This document shows positions 13,890 through 25,213 of a stretch of 64,000 bases of DNA, in pieces; the stretch's first letter is position 1, and each line of letters starts with the position of its first letter. Below the pieces are notes generated by a model. It searched no databases. It was not told the DNA's origin and was given only the letters and a program-made list of their open reading frames with translations. The position numbers were made by a program, and so were the translations under genes. Source of the stretch: Loxodes magnus (Eukaryota; Ciliophora; Karyorelictea; Loxodida; Loxodidae); assembly GCA_946699065.1 (NCBI GenBank), contig CAMPDV010000015.1, positions 1,426,001-1,490,000 on the forward strand. Reading direction: 5' to 3'.

Positions 13890-15110
13890 ATTTCTTCTAT
13901 CTTTGTGATATTTTATCCTAATGGTGATTTAATTAATACATTTGAATCATAAAAATCTTAGATAATTAAATAAGCTTTATAGGATATTTTTCAAGCAGGG
14001 TTTCTATTCTATTTTTTTATATTAGGATATAAAACTTTATGAAGCTTTAAACTCCTCTATTTCTTGGTTTTTTATATCCAGCCTTTTACTAATATACTTT
14101 TATAATGCTGTTTAAATTCAGAAGAGTTCTCGGAATGGTATGAGCAACTTCTGTATTATAATCCATAATAACTGTTTAATCTTGTAAAAATTCTTCATTG
14201 ATTCAATCTTTTTCTTCTTCCAATTTCTAAATATCTGAAATGGTTAGCTTAGTGAAAAATAAAATCACAGAGACAGAATTTATTTCAAATAGTTTAAATA
14301 ATTAAGTCTTAATCTATTATCATTCTTTTTATTTTCCCAGTTTCTCATATTAATCTCATTGCTGTATTCTACTTCTTTTGTATCCATTTAATTTTTATTC
14401 TATTCTTTTCTAGCAATAAAATTGGTTTTCAGTTGTTCATGCAATCATTTTAGTTGATTCTTTAGACTTAAGATCTTTATCAATTCATAATCTTTCTTCA
14501 AGGTTACAAATTATTATGATTCTTTTTTAAATTTCTTTTCTTTTAGTTTTCTTTTTTAATTTTGCCAACAATAGTGCGTTGTTCCATACACTTATTTTTT
14601 CTTGATTAATTAAATTTTTATACTTCTATTTATTCTGATGCTTTCTCCCATTTTAAGGACTTGGCATATTGTTTAACCTTCATTATTTACTTTCCTTCGA
14701 TCTCTCATTTTATTAGATGCTTCATTTTTTTCAAGCTGTAAGCTTAAACCCTATCAGCGATTTATTATTACACCAATCCTTTTCATTAGCATCACTCATA
14801 ATTTTCTCATCCTTTTCTTCTAGAAAAAGATTAAATTTTACTACTGTGACTTCTTAGGAATTTTTAGTTTACATACCAAATTTAAAATCTTAATTTTCAT
14901 TTTGTTTACTATCTTAGAATTGTTCACTTAGTCTTTCGAATAAAACTAATAAAATTTTCTTTTTTAAAGCTCATCTTGATTCCTTTTTATCCTGATAGAC
15001 TATTTTAATTGCAATTTTTGTTCAACAGTCATTAAGCCTTAATTTATTTTTTTGCTTCTTCACTCTTATAGAATAAATTTACTCTTAATAAGAATAATTT
15101 AAACATAAGT
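13890..15110 (-). CDS. Unrecognised, intron-containing charged protein
   Basis: Minus-strand reading gives several coding-like segments in different frames. Near 14.8-15.05 kb a segment carries KIAIKIVYQDKKES followed by acidic residues (VVKFNLFLEEKDEKIM). Around 14.4-14.6 kb there are Lys/Glu-rich helices. Near 14.1-14.25 kb there is a clean stretch with DYNTEVAHTIPRTLLNLN. Frame changes between them suggest short introns. Exact ends and splice sites are not determined, and no family is recognised. Confidence 0.35.
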
Positions 15111-15119
15111 TATATCTAG

Positions 15120-16827
15120 TTTTAAAATAAGATTAACTTGGAGCTTTGTTTAGCTAAAGCTATAATACTTTGATACATTCCTCTATTCATTTTCTTATTT
15201 TCCTTACTTTATATAGAATTCTGCTCTACTAAAGGAGTAAAATCAAACAATTTTGACTAAAATCAACTGCTTATATGAAAAATCCTTTTAATTACATTAA
15301 TTGGTTCTTAATTATTTCCTCTAATATATGTTTATTCATATGATTGTAATGAGAAAGATAAGCAAAAGAAGAATCTTTCTTAAAAAATGACTAGCTTTTG
15401 AATATTAAGCCTATACTTATATTTTATGTGCTTTACTTATTTAATGCTTATAGTTCTATATAGGATCTCTAGTTTTTCAAAAGTTATACTCAAATAGATT
15501 AACCTTCTTTATCTAAAATTGTGTTTCCTTTAATAATTTAACATGAAAAAGCTAAGTAAATTAGTTTTGTATACAAGCCTAAATTTTGATAGGCTTCTTA
15601 ACTTCTATTATTAGCTCTGAAGTATAAGTATTCTAACTTAGAGTTTAAATAGCTTTAAGTTATTATTATAGCTTTGACTTCAATTACTTTCTCTATCTCA
15701 TATGAAAACTCTAGTTAATCAAATTAGCCTTCCTATACAGTTTAAGCTCCTTTTATTTAATACCAAATTCTGTATATAGCATAAGAATGTAATAATGCTT
15801 ACTAGATCTAAAAGTCTCTGCCTCACAAGATAAATTTAATAGCCAACTTTAAAGCAGTAATAGATAGTAACTAAAGGAGCTATTGTTTAATAATAGCTTC
15901 TTTTATACTTTGCCTTATTGAGTATAAATGTTTAACTATAAGCCTATATCTTACCTGGCTTGAGAAGTATATCTTAATATTTAGAATCAATTAAGGGCTT
16001 CGTAGAAGGTTAATGCTTAGGGTTTATTATTTGACTTAGAAGTAACTGCTCATTTCTTTCTAACTGTACTACTTAGGCTACATTGGCTACTTAGGGTATT
16101 ATAGAGAAACATAAATATAAATCGCGTTTTGCTATTTCTCTGTTCAAATATGTTTGAAGGGTTTTAATTCGATATAGCTAACTTGAAGTTCAATTCTAGC
16201 AGCATTGAGTTTAAAATAGATCTAGCTAATACAATAAAGACCAGGAAGTATACAAAGAGTACTTTAGATTTGTCAAACGAAGCTAAACTCTTAGAAACAT
16301 ACCTAAAACCTTAGTTTTAAGGATAAAACTAAATCTTTCAATAAGATTAGCAAAAATACATTTTTTTTTTAAAGAATATACCAATAAATTACACTAAGCA
16401 GCCAAGAAAGGAAATACCATTAAGAATAAAGGAAGCTATAATTTGATGACAGTTAAGTCAATCTTGCTAGTTAAATAATTTAAAATTATAATTACTAGTT
16501 AGCTTAGCTTTTTGATGTGTATCTATGGAAATAAATGATGAGTGCTTTTTAATATAAGACTTTGATCAGGTAATTAAACGAGACTTTTAAATAGAAAAAG
16601 TCTAAGAATTAAAAAGAAACCAAAAGATTAGACTTTTTGAGGGTAAACTAGAAATAGTAAGAGCATACCAAGGAGCTTGGAGGGTACTTATATCAAGAAG
16701 AGTAAAGCAATTGAATCAAGCCTAAGTCATTGAATAGAAGCTAGATTCTTATTATCATAGTTCTCTTTATATTAATCTATTTTAATTGATTTATATTAAG
16801 AACAAGAAACTATAGCTATTTAAAAAG
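15120..16827. other. AT-rich stretch with no supportable gene
   Basis: Low-complexity AT-rich DNA rich in taagct/agctta-like words on both strands. No domain or RNA gene recognised. Confidence 0.35.
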
Positions 16828-17721
16828 ATGGAATACCTGTCAATACTTTAATCGAATGAAGGTTATTAAAATGCTAACTCTAATACTTTTGATTTGCTTA
16901 AACTAAAAACCGGCAATGAAATACTCTAGAGCTCTTCATCCAATTTTTTTCTTTCTTTGGACGAGATGAGTCCTGGTAAAAAATATCAAGAGGTTTATCT
17001 ACAACCCTAAGAGCCTGAAAACTCATATCTCCCTGTACTATTTCAAAGTTATAATCATTTATGCTTTAATTAGTCTTGATTACCCCAAGTAGCTAAAAAT
17101 ATCAGCAAGTTTGGAAATAACTAAGTCCAAAAATGAAGTATTAAAAATCACATGAATAATCCTGGATTTCAGAACAACATAACATAGTCAATAAGCTCTA
17201 GAGAAAATAGAGATAACACTTAGCTAGAGTCTTAGAAATTCCCTGGAAAGGTTAAATAAATAAGAAAAATCATATATAATAAGCACAAATAATTGTACTA
17301 GAGTAAATACAAAAGCTTAAATAATGAAGAGCTTAATAAAATTATCCAATAGCAAAAAGAATTAAAAAAAGAGTTTACTTCTAATCTTCATTCCGATCAG
17401 CCTGATCTAGTAGAATGTTAGAAATTCAGGTAAAGTCCTCTAATCAAACAAAGACATAAAACAGAATTTACCAAAGGTTTTATAGAAAAAGCTTTTAATA
17501 TAAGAGCTTTGTCACCTAGTCGTAGAAAAATTCTGTAAGAATAGCAATCTGTAATAAATGCTACACAAACTAGATAGAAAGCAAGAAAGAAGCCAGCTTA
17601 AAAAATAAGAATAGACATTAAAAACGTTTAATAGCATTAAGTAGAAGATTCAAATGAGAATCAAAAATTAAAGTCAAGAACAACTCGTAATAGGTATGAT
17701 AAGTCTCTAAAGTTCTATTGA
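16828..17721 (+). CDS. Hypothetical basic/Gln-rich protein (297 aa)
   Basis: A single open frame in the ciliate code runs from ATG 16828 to a double stop, TGA TGA, at 17719-17724. It is hydrophilic, Ser/Asn/Gln-rich in the middle and basic toward the C-terminus (ALSPSRRKILQEQQ; TRQKARKKP), without membrane segments. Two in-frame TGA codons fall at apparent Trp positions. Amino-acid use (P, G, E, D present) is better than expected for random AT-rich sequence. The frame is open upstream, so the start could lie earlier; ATG 16966 is an alternative. I recognise no domain; it could be a cytoskeletal or nuclear basic protein. Confidence 0.5.
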
Positions 17722-17949
17722 TGATAGCTATTGTATAATAAGAGAAACTCTTATTTATCACTAATAAATGTAAGATTTGATTTAATTTTAAATTATTCAA
17801 TTAATTAAAGATTTGGTCTACTTTAGCTCATTCGTGATATGGATTATTCTTATCTTCTTTAAAAAGAATAACATTTTCATTTATTTTAAGATATAATATA
17901 ATTCCTGGGTTATAAAGCCTGTACTAGATTCATTTAGATATTTACCTAT

Positions 17950-18720
17950 TATGAAGAAAAAAATTTTAGTTGTTCTTCGTTAGAATAATTAGAGTAAAAA
18001 TATTGGATAAGGAATATAATTTAATTTAAAGCTTTCTTCTTTCTATCCAATTTTCAAGTGGTTTTCTATATAATTTTTTATATTTTTTGCATAATTCTTC
18101 TTGACTCTGATTCTATGAACTTCAAAATCACAGTTTAAAAGAAGTAAAAAAGTTTTCACATCTTCCTTTCACAATTTTTTCAAATCAGTCCTAATTTAGT
18201 TATTCGCTTATTTTCCTTATTAAACCAATTAATTGATTTGAATTTTTTCCCTGCAAAGGTTTCTATGCTCACTCAATTCCTTGCCAATTTTTATTGTATT
18301 TAATTAATTTCTTTTAGTTTTTACTTCTGCCTTCTATTTGAGTTCCTTAATTTCTTATTATTATAAAAATTTCTTTTATCATAGTTGAGCTATTCTTTTT
18401 ATATAATGATAGCTTCGATTTTTCGTTTATATAATCTTCCTAAAACTTAATGCTCCCTAATATAGTACATTATTTAAGCTTGCTAAACTGGTAATAGGCG
18501 ATATATAAAACGAAATTGAATCACCTTAATTTAAATTACTCTAGCACTGTGCTTTTCAAAAGTTAATTCCCTTTTTCTCTGATTTCTTCAAAAAATCAAG
18601 AATAATCTTAAAATAAGTATCATTTTAGAAATTACCTTCTACTTCCTCTTTTCAATTTCAGCTATTTTTCCTATTTTTTTCACCTAGAAGAAGCTAAATT
18701 GAAATGATAGAATAACTATG
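17950..18720 (-). CDS. Unrecognised basic helical protein
   Basis: A minus-strand frame with few TGA codons encodes a strongly basic, helical peptide (RTDLKKLWKEDVKTFLLLLN; IRVKKNYAKNIKNYIENH; preceded by KFLQQQEIKELKQKAE). A 29-nt GTAATT...TTTAAG intron near 18.6 kb is possible. The ends are approximate, and I cannot assign a family. It lies convergent to the preceding plus-strand gene, with about 230 bp between them. Confidence 0.35.
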
Positions 18721-19263
18721 TTCTAGATATCTTAGCATTCTGGGCTTTGCTCGTATTTCGCTTATATATGATCTAAAACTAACCTCAGATTTCGATGCTT
18801 TTTTCAATAGTAACTTTAATCTTAAGTCTTTAAATCAAATCTCAAACTCGCAAGACAGCTTCATTTATCTTCTTTCTAAGATTCCTAATCTTTACACTAT
18901 ATTTATATTCCTACTTCCATTATAAAAGAAGCATGCTACTACTTTTAAACAATCTTAGAAAATAACCAAATCTATAAATTAGCCAACCAATTTTGAGAAA
19001 AGTATTGCAAGTTTAGCTCATGGAAGATATAACTAAGTATTAAAGCGTAAGTTATTCTAGGTATAATTACAGAATTCAGATTAATGATAAAGGCAAATTG
19101 TATCTTAATAGAAAAGGAAATATCGATATAATATCAAGTATGCTAATCCAAAAGGAGTTTATGGAAGAAAATTAGAAATATAATCATCGTATTTGTGATG
19201 TAGAGACTGGTTATCAATATTTAGTCTTTATAATCCAGGAAAAAAATATTTAGCCGGAATAAA

Positions 19264-19963
19264 ATGGATTTCCAAGAAGATGTCCTACATATTTTTAAGG
19301 CTTAATATCAGTATAAAAATCTTAATCGACTGATCTTCTATAATAACTAGCTTTAAAAATGTAAATGAGAGTATTTCTTACCAATAGTTTATGTATAATC
19401 ATCAACTCTTATCTGCTCTGAGAGATTAAAAATATATATTCCTATTCTAAGCCTTTCTATATATTAACCATCCTTAAAGCTCAGAGTTTTCAGAAGTATG
19501 CTTCTAATTGAGTTCCCATATCTTTCCTCAAATCTTTTTTTCTTTTATCCATCACAAAAATTCAACCATACTCTTCTATTTTTATTCTTCCAAACTAGGC
19601 TTCAAAATTAATTTTCTTTGATCCTTAGAACTAATATTTTCACTGCAGATAAAGAGCTTAAAAATAAATCTAGGAGTAAAGTTATAGAATAGGATATAAA
19701 TATCAGAATAAAGGCTATAGTAGACTAACTGACTGTAATTAAATATCATATTTCCTAGCTACTATTCATAAGTTCTAGTGCATTAGCATATTATTTAAGC
19801 TCTGGGTATTATTTCTAATATTTATGAAGCTATATTCATTACTCTTAAGGATATTATTGAAGTAACCAGAGCTGAATATATAAATAACGAGGATATTAAA
19901 TCTAAGTAAATATAAAGGATAAAAAGAGCCAAATAAGTGTTTAGACCAGAATTATAAATATGA
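19264..19963 (+). CDS. Hypothetical protein (225 aa), one 22-nt intron
   Basis: The model is exons 19264-19777 and 19800-19963, giving 226 codons including the TGA stop. The intron at 19778-19799 starts GTGCAT and ends TTTAAG; removing it joins two frames that both read as protein (upstream VDQLTVIKYHISQLLF, downstream ITLKDIIEVTRAEYIN). The product is Phe/Leu/Ile-rich in its first half, with no clear signal peptide. No family is recognised. Competing frames at 19.02-19.36 kb also look plausible, so the 5' end may be wrong. Confidence 0.4.
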
Positions 19964-22020
19964 TATTCTTAGCTATTACTTTGATAGTTTAAGCATACTA
20001 TTAATAAGCAAGGAAGGAAAATCTCGTTTAGTTACTTTTTGCTAAACATTACTAGAAGTTAAGGTATTTATATAGTAATATATATCCTAAGTTAGTTTCT
20101 AATTAATTAATAAAAATATAATGTTATATGACTAATAAATGTAACTTTAATAGAGCTATCTAAACAGCTTCTATTTTACCTTTAAGATATCATTGATTAA
20201 TTGGAAGCATAATAAGGATAGTTTCATTTTATTGACCAGAAGAAGATGAAATATAATAGTTATAATCCAGTAATTTCAAATGAAGTTCCAGCTTTAATTG
20301 CTCCAGTTCTATAGTGTGTATAGTTAATAGTTACCATGTGGTTAACTATTTTTTAAGCTATTCTTATTTAAATTAGACCTTAGAAAGTTATCCATTCATC
20401 TCAAATAACTTCTAAGCCCTCAAAATTATTTTAATATTAGATCAAATGCTTAGCGATTTCTATCTAGTCTTTAAATGAGCGTAAAAATTATAATATAACT
20501 TCATTAAATTTTACAAGCTTCATAGCATATTTAACTTAATTCAAACTTTCTATTTAAAAAGAAGGAGCGGGACACAAATAGAAAAAAACGCGAAATAAGG
20601 CAGAATATTTATAGGCTGAAGCAATAAAACTACAATTTTGGTTCTATCAAAATTTAATATTGTTGCAATCTACTAAAATACCATAATCAGCTTCTATCTC
20701 ATATCCCATCTGATATAGAAAGCTTTATTTATCTAATATCAATTTAAAGAAGCTAAAATTTATTTATTAGTAAGCATATAGAAATCATTCTACCTAGTAA
20801 CTAAAAAAGAAAATGAAAACTTAGATATGAAATAAGAAACAAAAGTCTCTTTTTATGATTTACTCTTAAGTGTAGTTAAAATTCTAATAAATCTATCAGA
20901 GTAGGATTAAAAATTTGAACTCAGAATATTTAAAGCAAACATTCTAAATATAAGTCAAATTAAAAAGTTTTAATCCTTAAGTTGAAATCATAAGCCATTT
21001 CTTCTAATAATTTCATACTCATAAAGCAAAAATGAAATTCAAGCACTGGATATAAAAATAAAAAAATAAATGATTTATAAATAGAAAGTTGCATTTAGAG
21101 ATATTAATAATGCAATTGAGTTTTGATTTAATGGGAATTTCAATTGTTTAAAAAATGATATAATTTTGAGACTTTTCAGAGAAGTGAAATGTTTAGCACA
21201 CTTCACTTTCCTTTTTTAAATTTGAGTATTTTAAGTTCCTTCTTTTTTTAAGTTCTAATGCTTTCACTATTTTTGATCATTAAGCTCCAAGAATTATCAC
21301 ACTTTTATGGATTTAAACCAATATTAACCTCTTTTATTTTGATAAAAACATATCCTCAGTTTATAAATGTTAAACTAGTTTTAACTGCGAAAAGAGTAAA
21401 TATTAACAAAAGAACCTTAAAAAGTAAATTGATAATTCAAAGAAAATATTTTGATCGTTTAATACGATTCTCAATTTAGTCCAAAAAGGATGCACAATTT
21501 ATTTATACTACTTTAAAACTTTAATCAAGATAGGAATTATTATAATTTATCAAAGATGCTCTAATTAAAGTTAGAAAGATATTTAATTGTATGAGACTTT
21601 TTAACTGTAATATAATTATAGGATATTTGTAAATTATGAGAGAAAAATGATGAAGCGAGACTCAAAACTCTCAGTTTTATACGAAAGTTAAGAAAAATAT
21701 TTTTAAAGAATGAAAGATAAATGAATCATAAGCTTTGTACTTAGGTAAGTTAAAAGCTACTTTTTCATTATGCTTTAAATCTATTTATCTAACTCTCATT
21801 AAATAAGATTTATCTAATTAGGAGAATCTTAAATAAGACTCACTTACTTTGGTCATTTTGTGAATTTAATAAAATGAAGAAAATTGAAAACCAAAACGTC
21901 TCTTTTCCTCCCTTTGGAATACTAGAATTATACACTTTTTATTTTTTAAAGTTCTTATAATCTTTAATTATCTAGTACTTTCAAAATATCTAACTAAAGC
22001 TTTAAATCGTTCTTCTTATT
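19964..22020. other. AT-rich stretch with no supportable gene
   Basis: Open frames exist on the plus strand, but all contain several TGA codons and lack recognisable motifs. Possible short upstream exons of the kinase-like/MORN gene may begin near 22.0 kb. Confidence 0.35.
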
Positions 22021-22185
22021 CCATAGAAATGATCATATCACAATAAAGGTGACAACAAGTAAAAAGGTAAGTTTAATAAAATGCTTGTTAGTTTTAAGCT
22101 CCACCATTTCATTTTAATACTCTGGTAAGAATATTTAAAAAAATGCTATAAGTGGAAGGAAAAAATAAAGGTACTAAATAGAATT

Positions 22186-25134
22186 ATGATATTGATTGAA
22201 AATCAATTTAAGGTTAAGCTTCAGAAATGAATATAAAATATCGTTATCCAATTTGGATAAAATTATATATTTAAACTAATCAAATTTAAAAATAATTATA
22301 TAATAAGCTATGATAAACTTGCCAGATTCAAGTGTTTACAGCATTGGAGACTAAAATAATTATCATAGGGATAATTAAATTCTAAAAGTCAAAAATTAGA
22401 TCATGACTTAAGATCTGAGCAACAACTCTGGAATTGCTAAGTTAAAGATGCGGATTTAGAATGTCTAAAGCTTTGAAAATCCTAGAAAGGATTATAAAAT
22501 TATTAGAGTACTTAGTAATAAGAAATATTACGGGGAATTTACTAAAAAGTAAGGCTGGCATTGAACAGTGAAAATGAGTAGGTAGCGCTTTTAGAAATAA
22601 GATTCTTTTAAATCTAACAAATGGAAACAAATTTGCTATTTTTTTCCAAATGAAGAGAGTCTAATGTATATCAATCCAACTTCGTTAGAATATTTGATAT
22701 CAAGAAAAAAAATTCAGAGACATTACTTATAGAAACTGAATATCTAGAGAGAAAAAGTCTAGAAGACTTCATTTCTAATAAGATAGGATTTACAAGCAAC
22801 TGAATAGATAATTTCATTTCAAAAATAATAGATTCACTAGCTTGGCTTCAAAGCAATTAATGACACTTACTGAATCTTAAGCCTAATAAAATATTTTTAG
22901 ATTCCTTTGGAAATCCAAAAATTAATCTACAAGTCTTAACATAAGTTTCATCATATACACGTAGAAATCCATAAAATAGTCTATAATCAATATTTGAACA
23001 AATGTTGGTGAATTAAATTAGTATCTTTAAGTAAAGTCATCCTATAAAGCAAGACGTTTATTCGTTTGGCTTAATTTTACTCTTTATTTTAATTTCCAAG
23101 TAATAAATTCAATAATGAACATGATATGATAGAAATGCCCTGCAATCATTATTAAAGAAAGCTTGCACTGATGCAGAGCATTTAATACATTTAATTTCCT
23201 CATTACTAGAAAACAATTAGCTTAAAAGACCAGATTGGGTCACATTAAAGAAAGTAGATCTTAAAAGAATGGATTAAGTTGAGAAAAATATAAAATAGCT
23301 TTAATAAAAGAAAACACAGTAAGGCTATTCTTAACTTTTAAATTAATAGGAAAATATTAAAAAATCACAATATACATAAAAAGAAATACCATACTTAAAA
23401 CTAGATGAAGCAGGAATTAACACTTAGTAGCAAAAAGCGATTGAAGACATTAGATAAAAACTGCCGTTATAACCCGGATCTTAAGACTATATCCTCCTTA
23501 AAAATATGGAATTGTAAATTATTTATATTGGATATGCAAATTAACTCAGTGCTTTTGATGGTTTAGGAAGACTCTTAAATGTCAAAAGTTAATATTACTA
23601 CGAAGGTTATTTCGCCAATGGATAAAAATAAGGAGAAGGTAGAATTTTAAACTTAGTAGAGTTAGATGGCTATGATAGCTGATTTGAAAATGATAAGTAA
23701 GTAACTTAAACTTTAATATACTCTAATACTTATAAGTTTATAAATGGAAAAGTAAGCAAAATTAATATGAAAATTGAAATTCCTTACCTAAATTGCGATG
23801 ACAAGTACTTAAGCCTGATGATCTCAGGAGTATAAGATTTCCTTTTCGCTGATCCTAACAAATCGTAACACTTAATATCTTAAATCTAAATTAACAACGG
23901 AGTTATATACGTCGGTTAAATAACAGGCTGTTTAGTTCCTCACGGATATGGTAGAATATTGGATCCATAAAATAAAATGTACTACGAAGGATGCTTTACC
24001 AATGGATTAAAACATGGAAGAGGAACTGTTTTACAGTTAGATGATATGCAAGCTTATTCAGGAGAGTTTGACTAAGATAAGCTTATAAAATAAACCTAGC
24101 ATATTCTTATCGATAACTTAAGAAAAAATATTCTCAAACTCTACGATAAAGAAATGATAAACTCTTTTCTCTTCTCTTCCAGTGAGTCTTCGAAATAGTA
24201 TGCATCATATTCATAATAAGAGAAGTTGCAAGTTGATATTGAACTTTATATAATCAAAAATCTAAAGAACAAGAGTAGAGTAGAAATAGAAGTGGAATGC
24301 CATAAGGGAGAAAGGAACTAATTTCTATGGGAATAAATTCTTATTCAGATAATCAAAATAAACTCTTCCTTAAAATATAAAAAAGCTCTTGTTTGATACT
24401 TTGACTATTAAACTAAATAATTAGAACTAAAAGGCTTCATTTCAAGCATCACCAAAGACTCTGTTCTTGTTCATAATCCTAAGTAAATTCTGTTCCTTAT
24501 CATACAGTAGCAAGGGAAATAAGTCAACGAAGAAGTCTAAGATATTTAGCTTTGAAACTAAGAAAGCGAACAATCGTAAGAAAAAACAGAGAAGACAGTA
24601 GAGTTTGTACTTGGGTAAATATAAAAGTTCTATGCCTTATACCAAATGCATTTACACCAAAACCTAGATAACAATATAGAATTCGTCAAGTAAATGATCT
24701 ATCATACCTCCTTTCGAGCTAGAAATCAAAGTAAAAAAATTCAACTAGTAAAGAGTGCGAAAACATTGATGTTTGATTTCTAGAAGCATTACAAGGATAG
24801 TTTCGACATATTGAAGATCTACGTGAATAAGCTGACTTAGTTTCTATAAACGAAATAAATAAATTTAAAAAATAATGTAACTCCTTAGGTTTTATTAGGC
24901 TAATTAAGTATTCTAAAGTTAGATCATGAAGATTGTTGTATAAATGCATTTTTGAAAACTTTGATTTCTGAAGATCAGAATGAGAACTACTTGAAGATGA
25001 GTAAACTTTTCGAGACTTTTAGTATATTTTCAGATTAAGAAAGTACGATGGATGCCCTTTAGAGTGCGAAAGTTTAAGGAGGTTAGGAAGAGATGTTAGA
25101 AGAGAGTCACATGTAGGAAAAGATTTATTAGTGA
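22186..25134 (+). CDS. Kinase-like (probable pseudokinase) - MORN repeat fusion protein
   Basis: A single frame runs from ATG 22186 to TGA 25132-25134 (~982 aa). Residues ~95-370 have the order of a protein kinase fold: an N-lobe around VRLALNSENEQVALLEI, a hinge LLIETEYLERKSLEDFI, a catalytic-loop equivalent HLLNLKPNKIFLDSFGNPKI, and DVYSFGLILLFIL as subdomain IX. The ATP-binding Lys is absent (VALLEI), the HRD Asp is Asn, and the DFG position reads NLQ, so it is probably catalytically dead. From ~residue 440 MORN repeats follow (YYYEGYFANGQKQGEGRIL; MYYEGCFTNGLKHGRGTVL), then a helical C-terminus. In-frame TGA codons read as Trp (DSWFEND; IQLWNQE). MORN proteins usually bind membranes or the cytoskeleton. 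Upstream short exons (GTAAGT donors near 22065 and 22128) are possible, so the start is uncertain. Confidence 0.8.
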
Positions 25135-25213
25135 GAAACTTTAACTAAGATTCATTATAAACTCTTAAGTAAACTCTTATTTTAAAGCATTTACCCTGCT
25201 TAGAATAAAAGTT
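23384..25213 (+). repeat. Left arm of 1830-bp inverted repeat
   Basis: It is the reverse complement of 29678-31507 along its whole length with no net indel and only scattered base changes, for example at 25043-25045, 25085 and 25200. It begins in the middle of the kinase-like/MORN gene, just before the MORN repeats, and ends ~80 bp after its stop codon. Confidence 0.97.
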
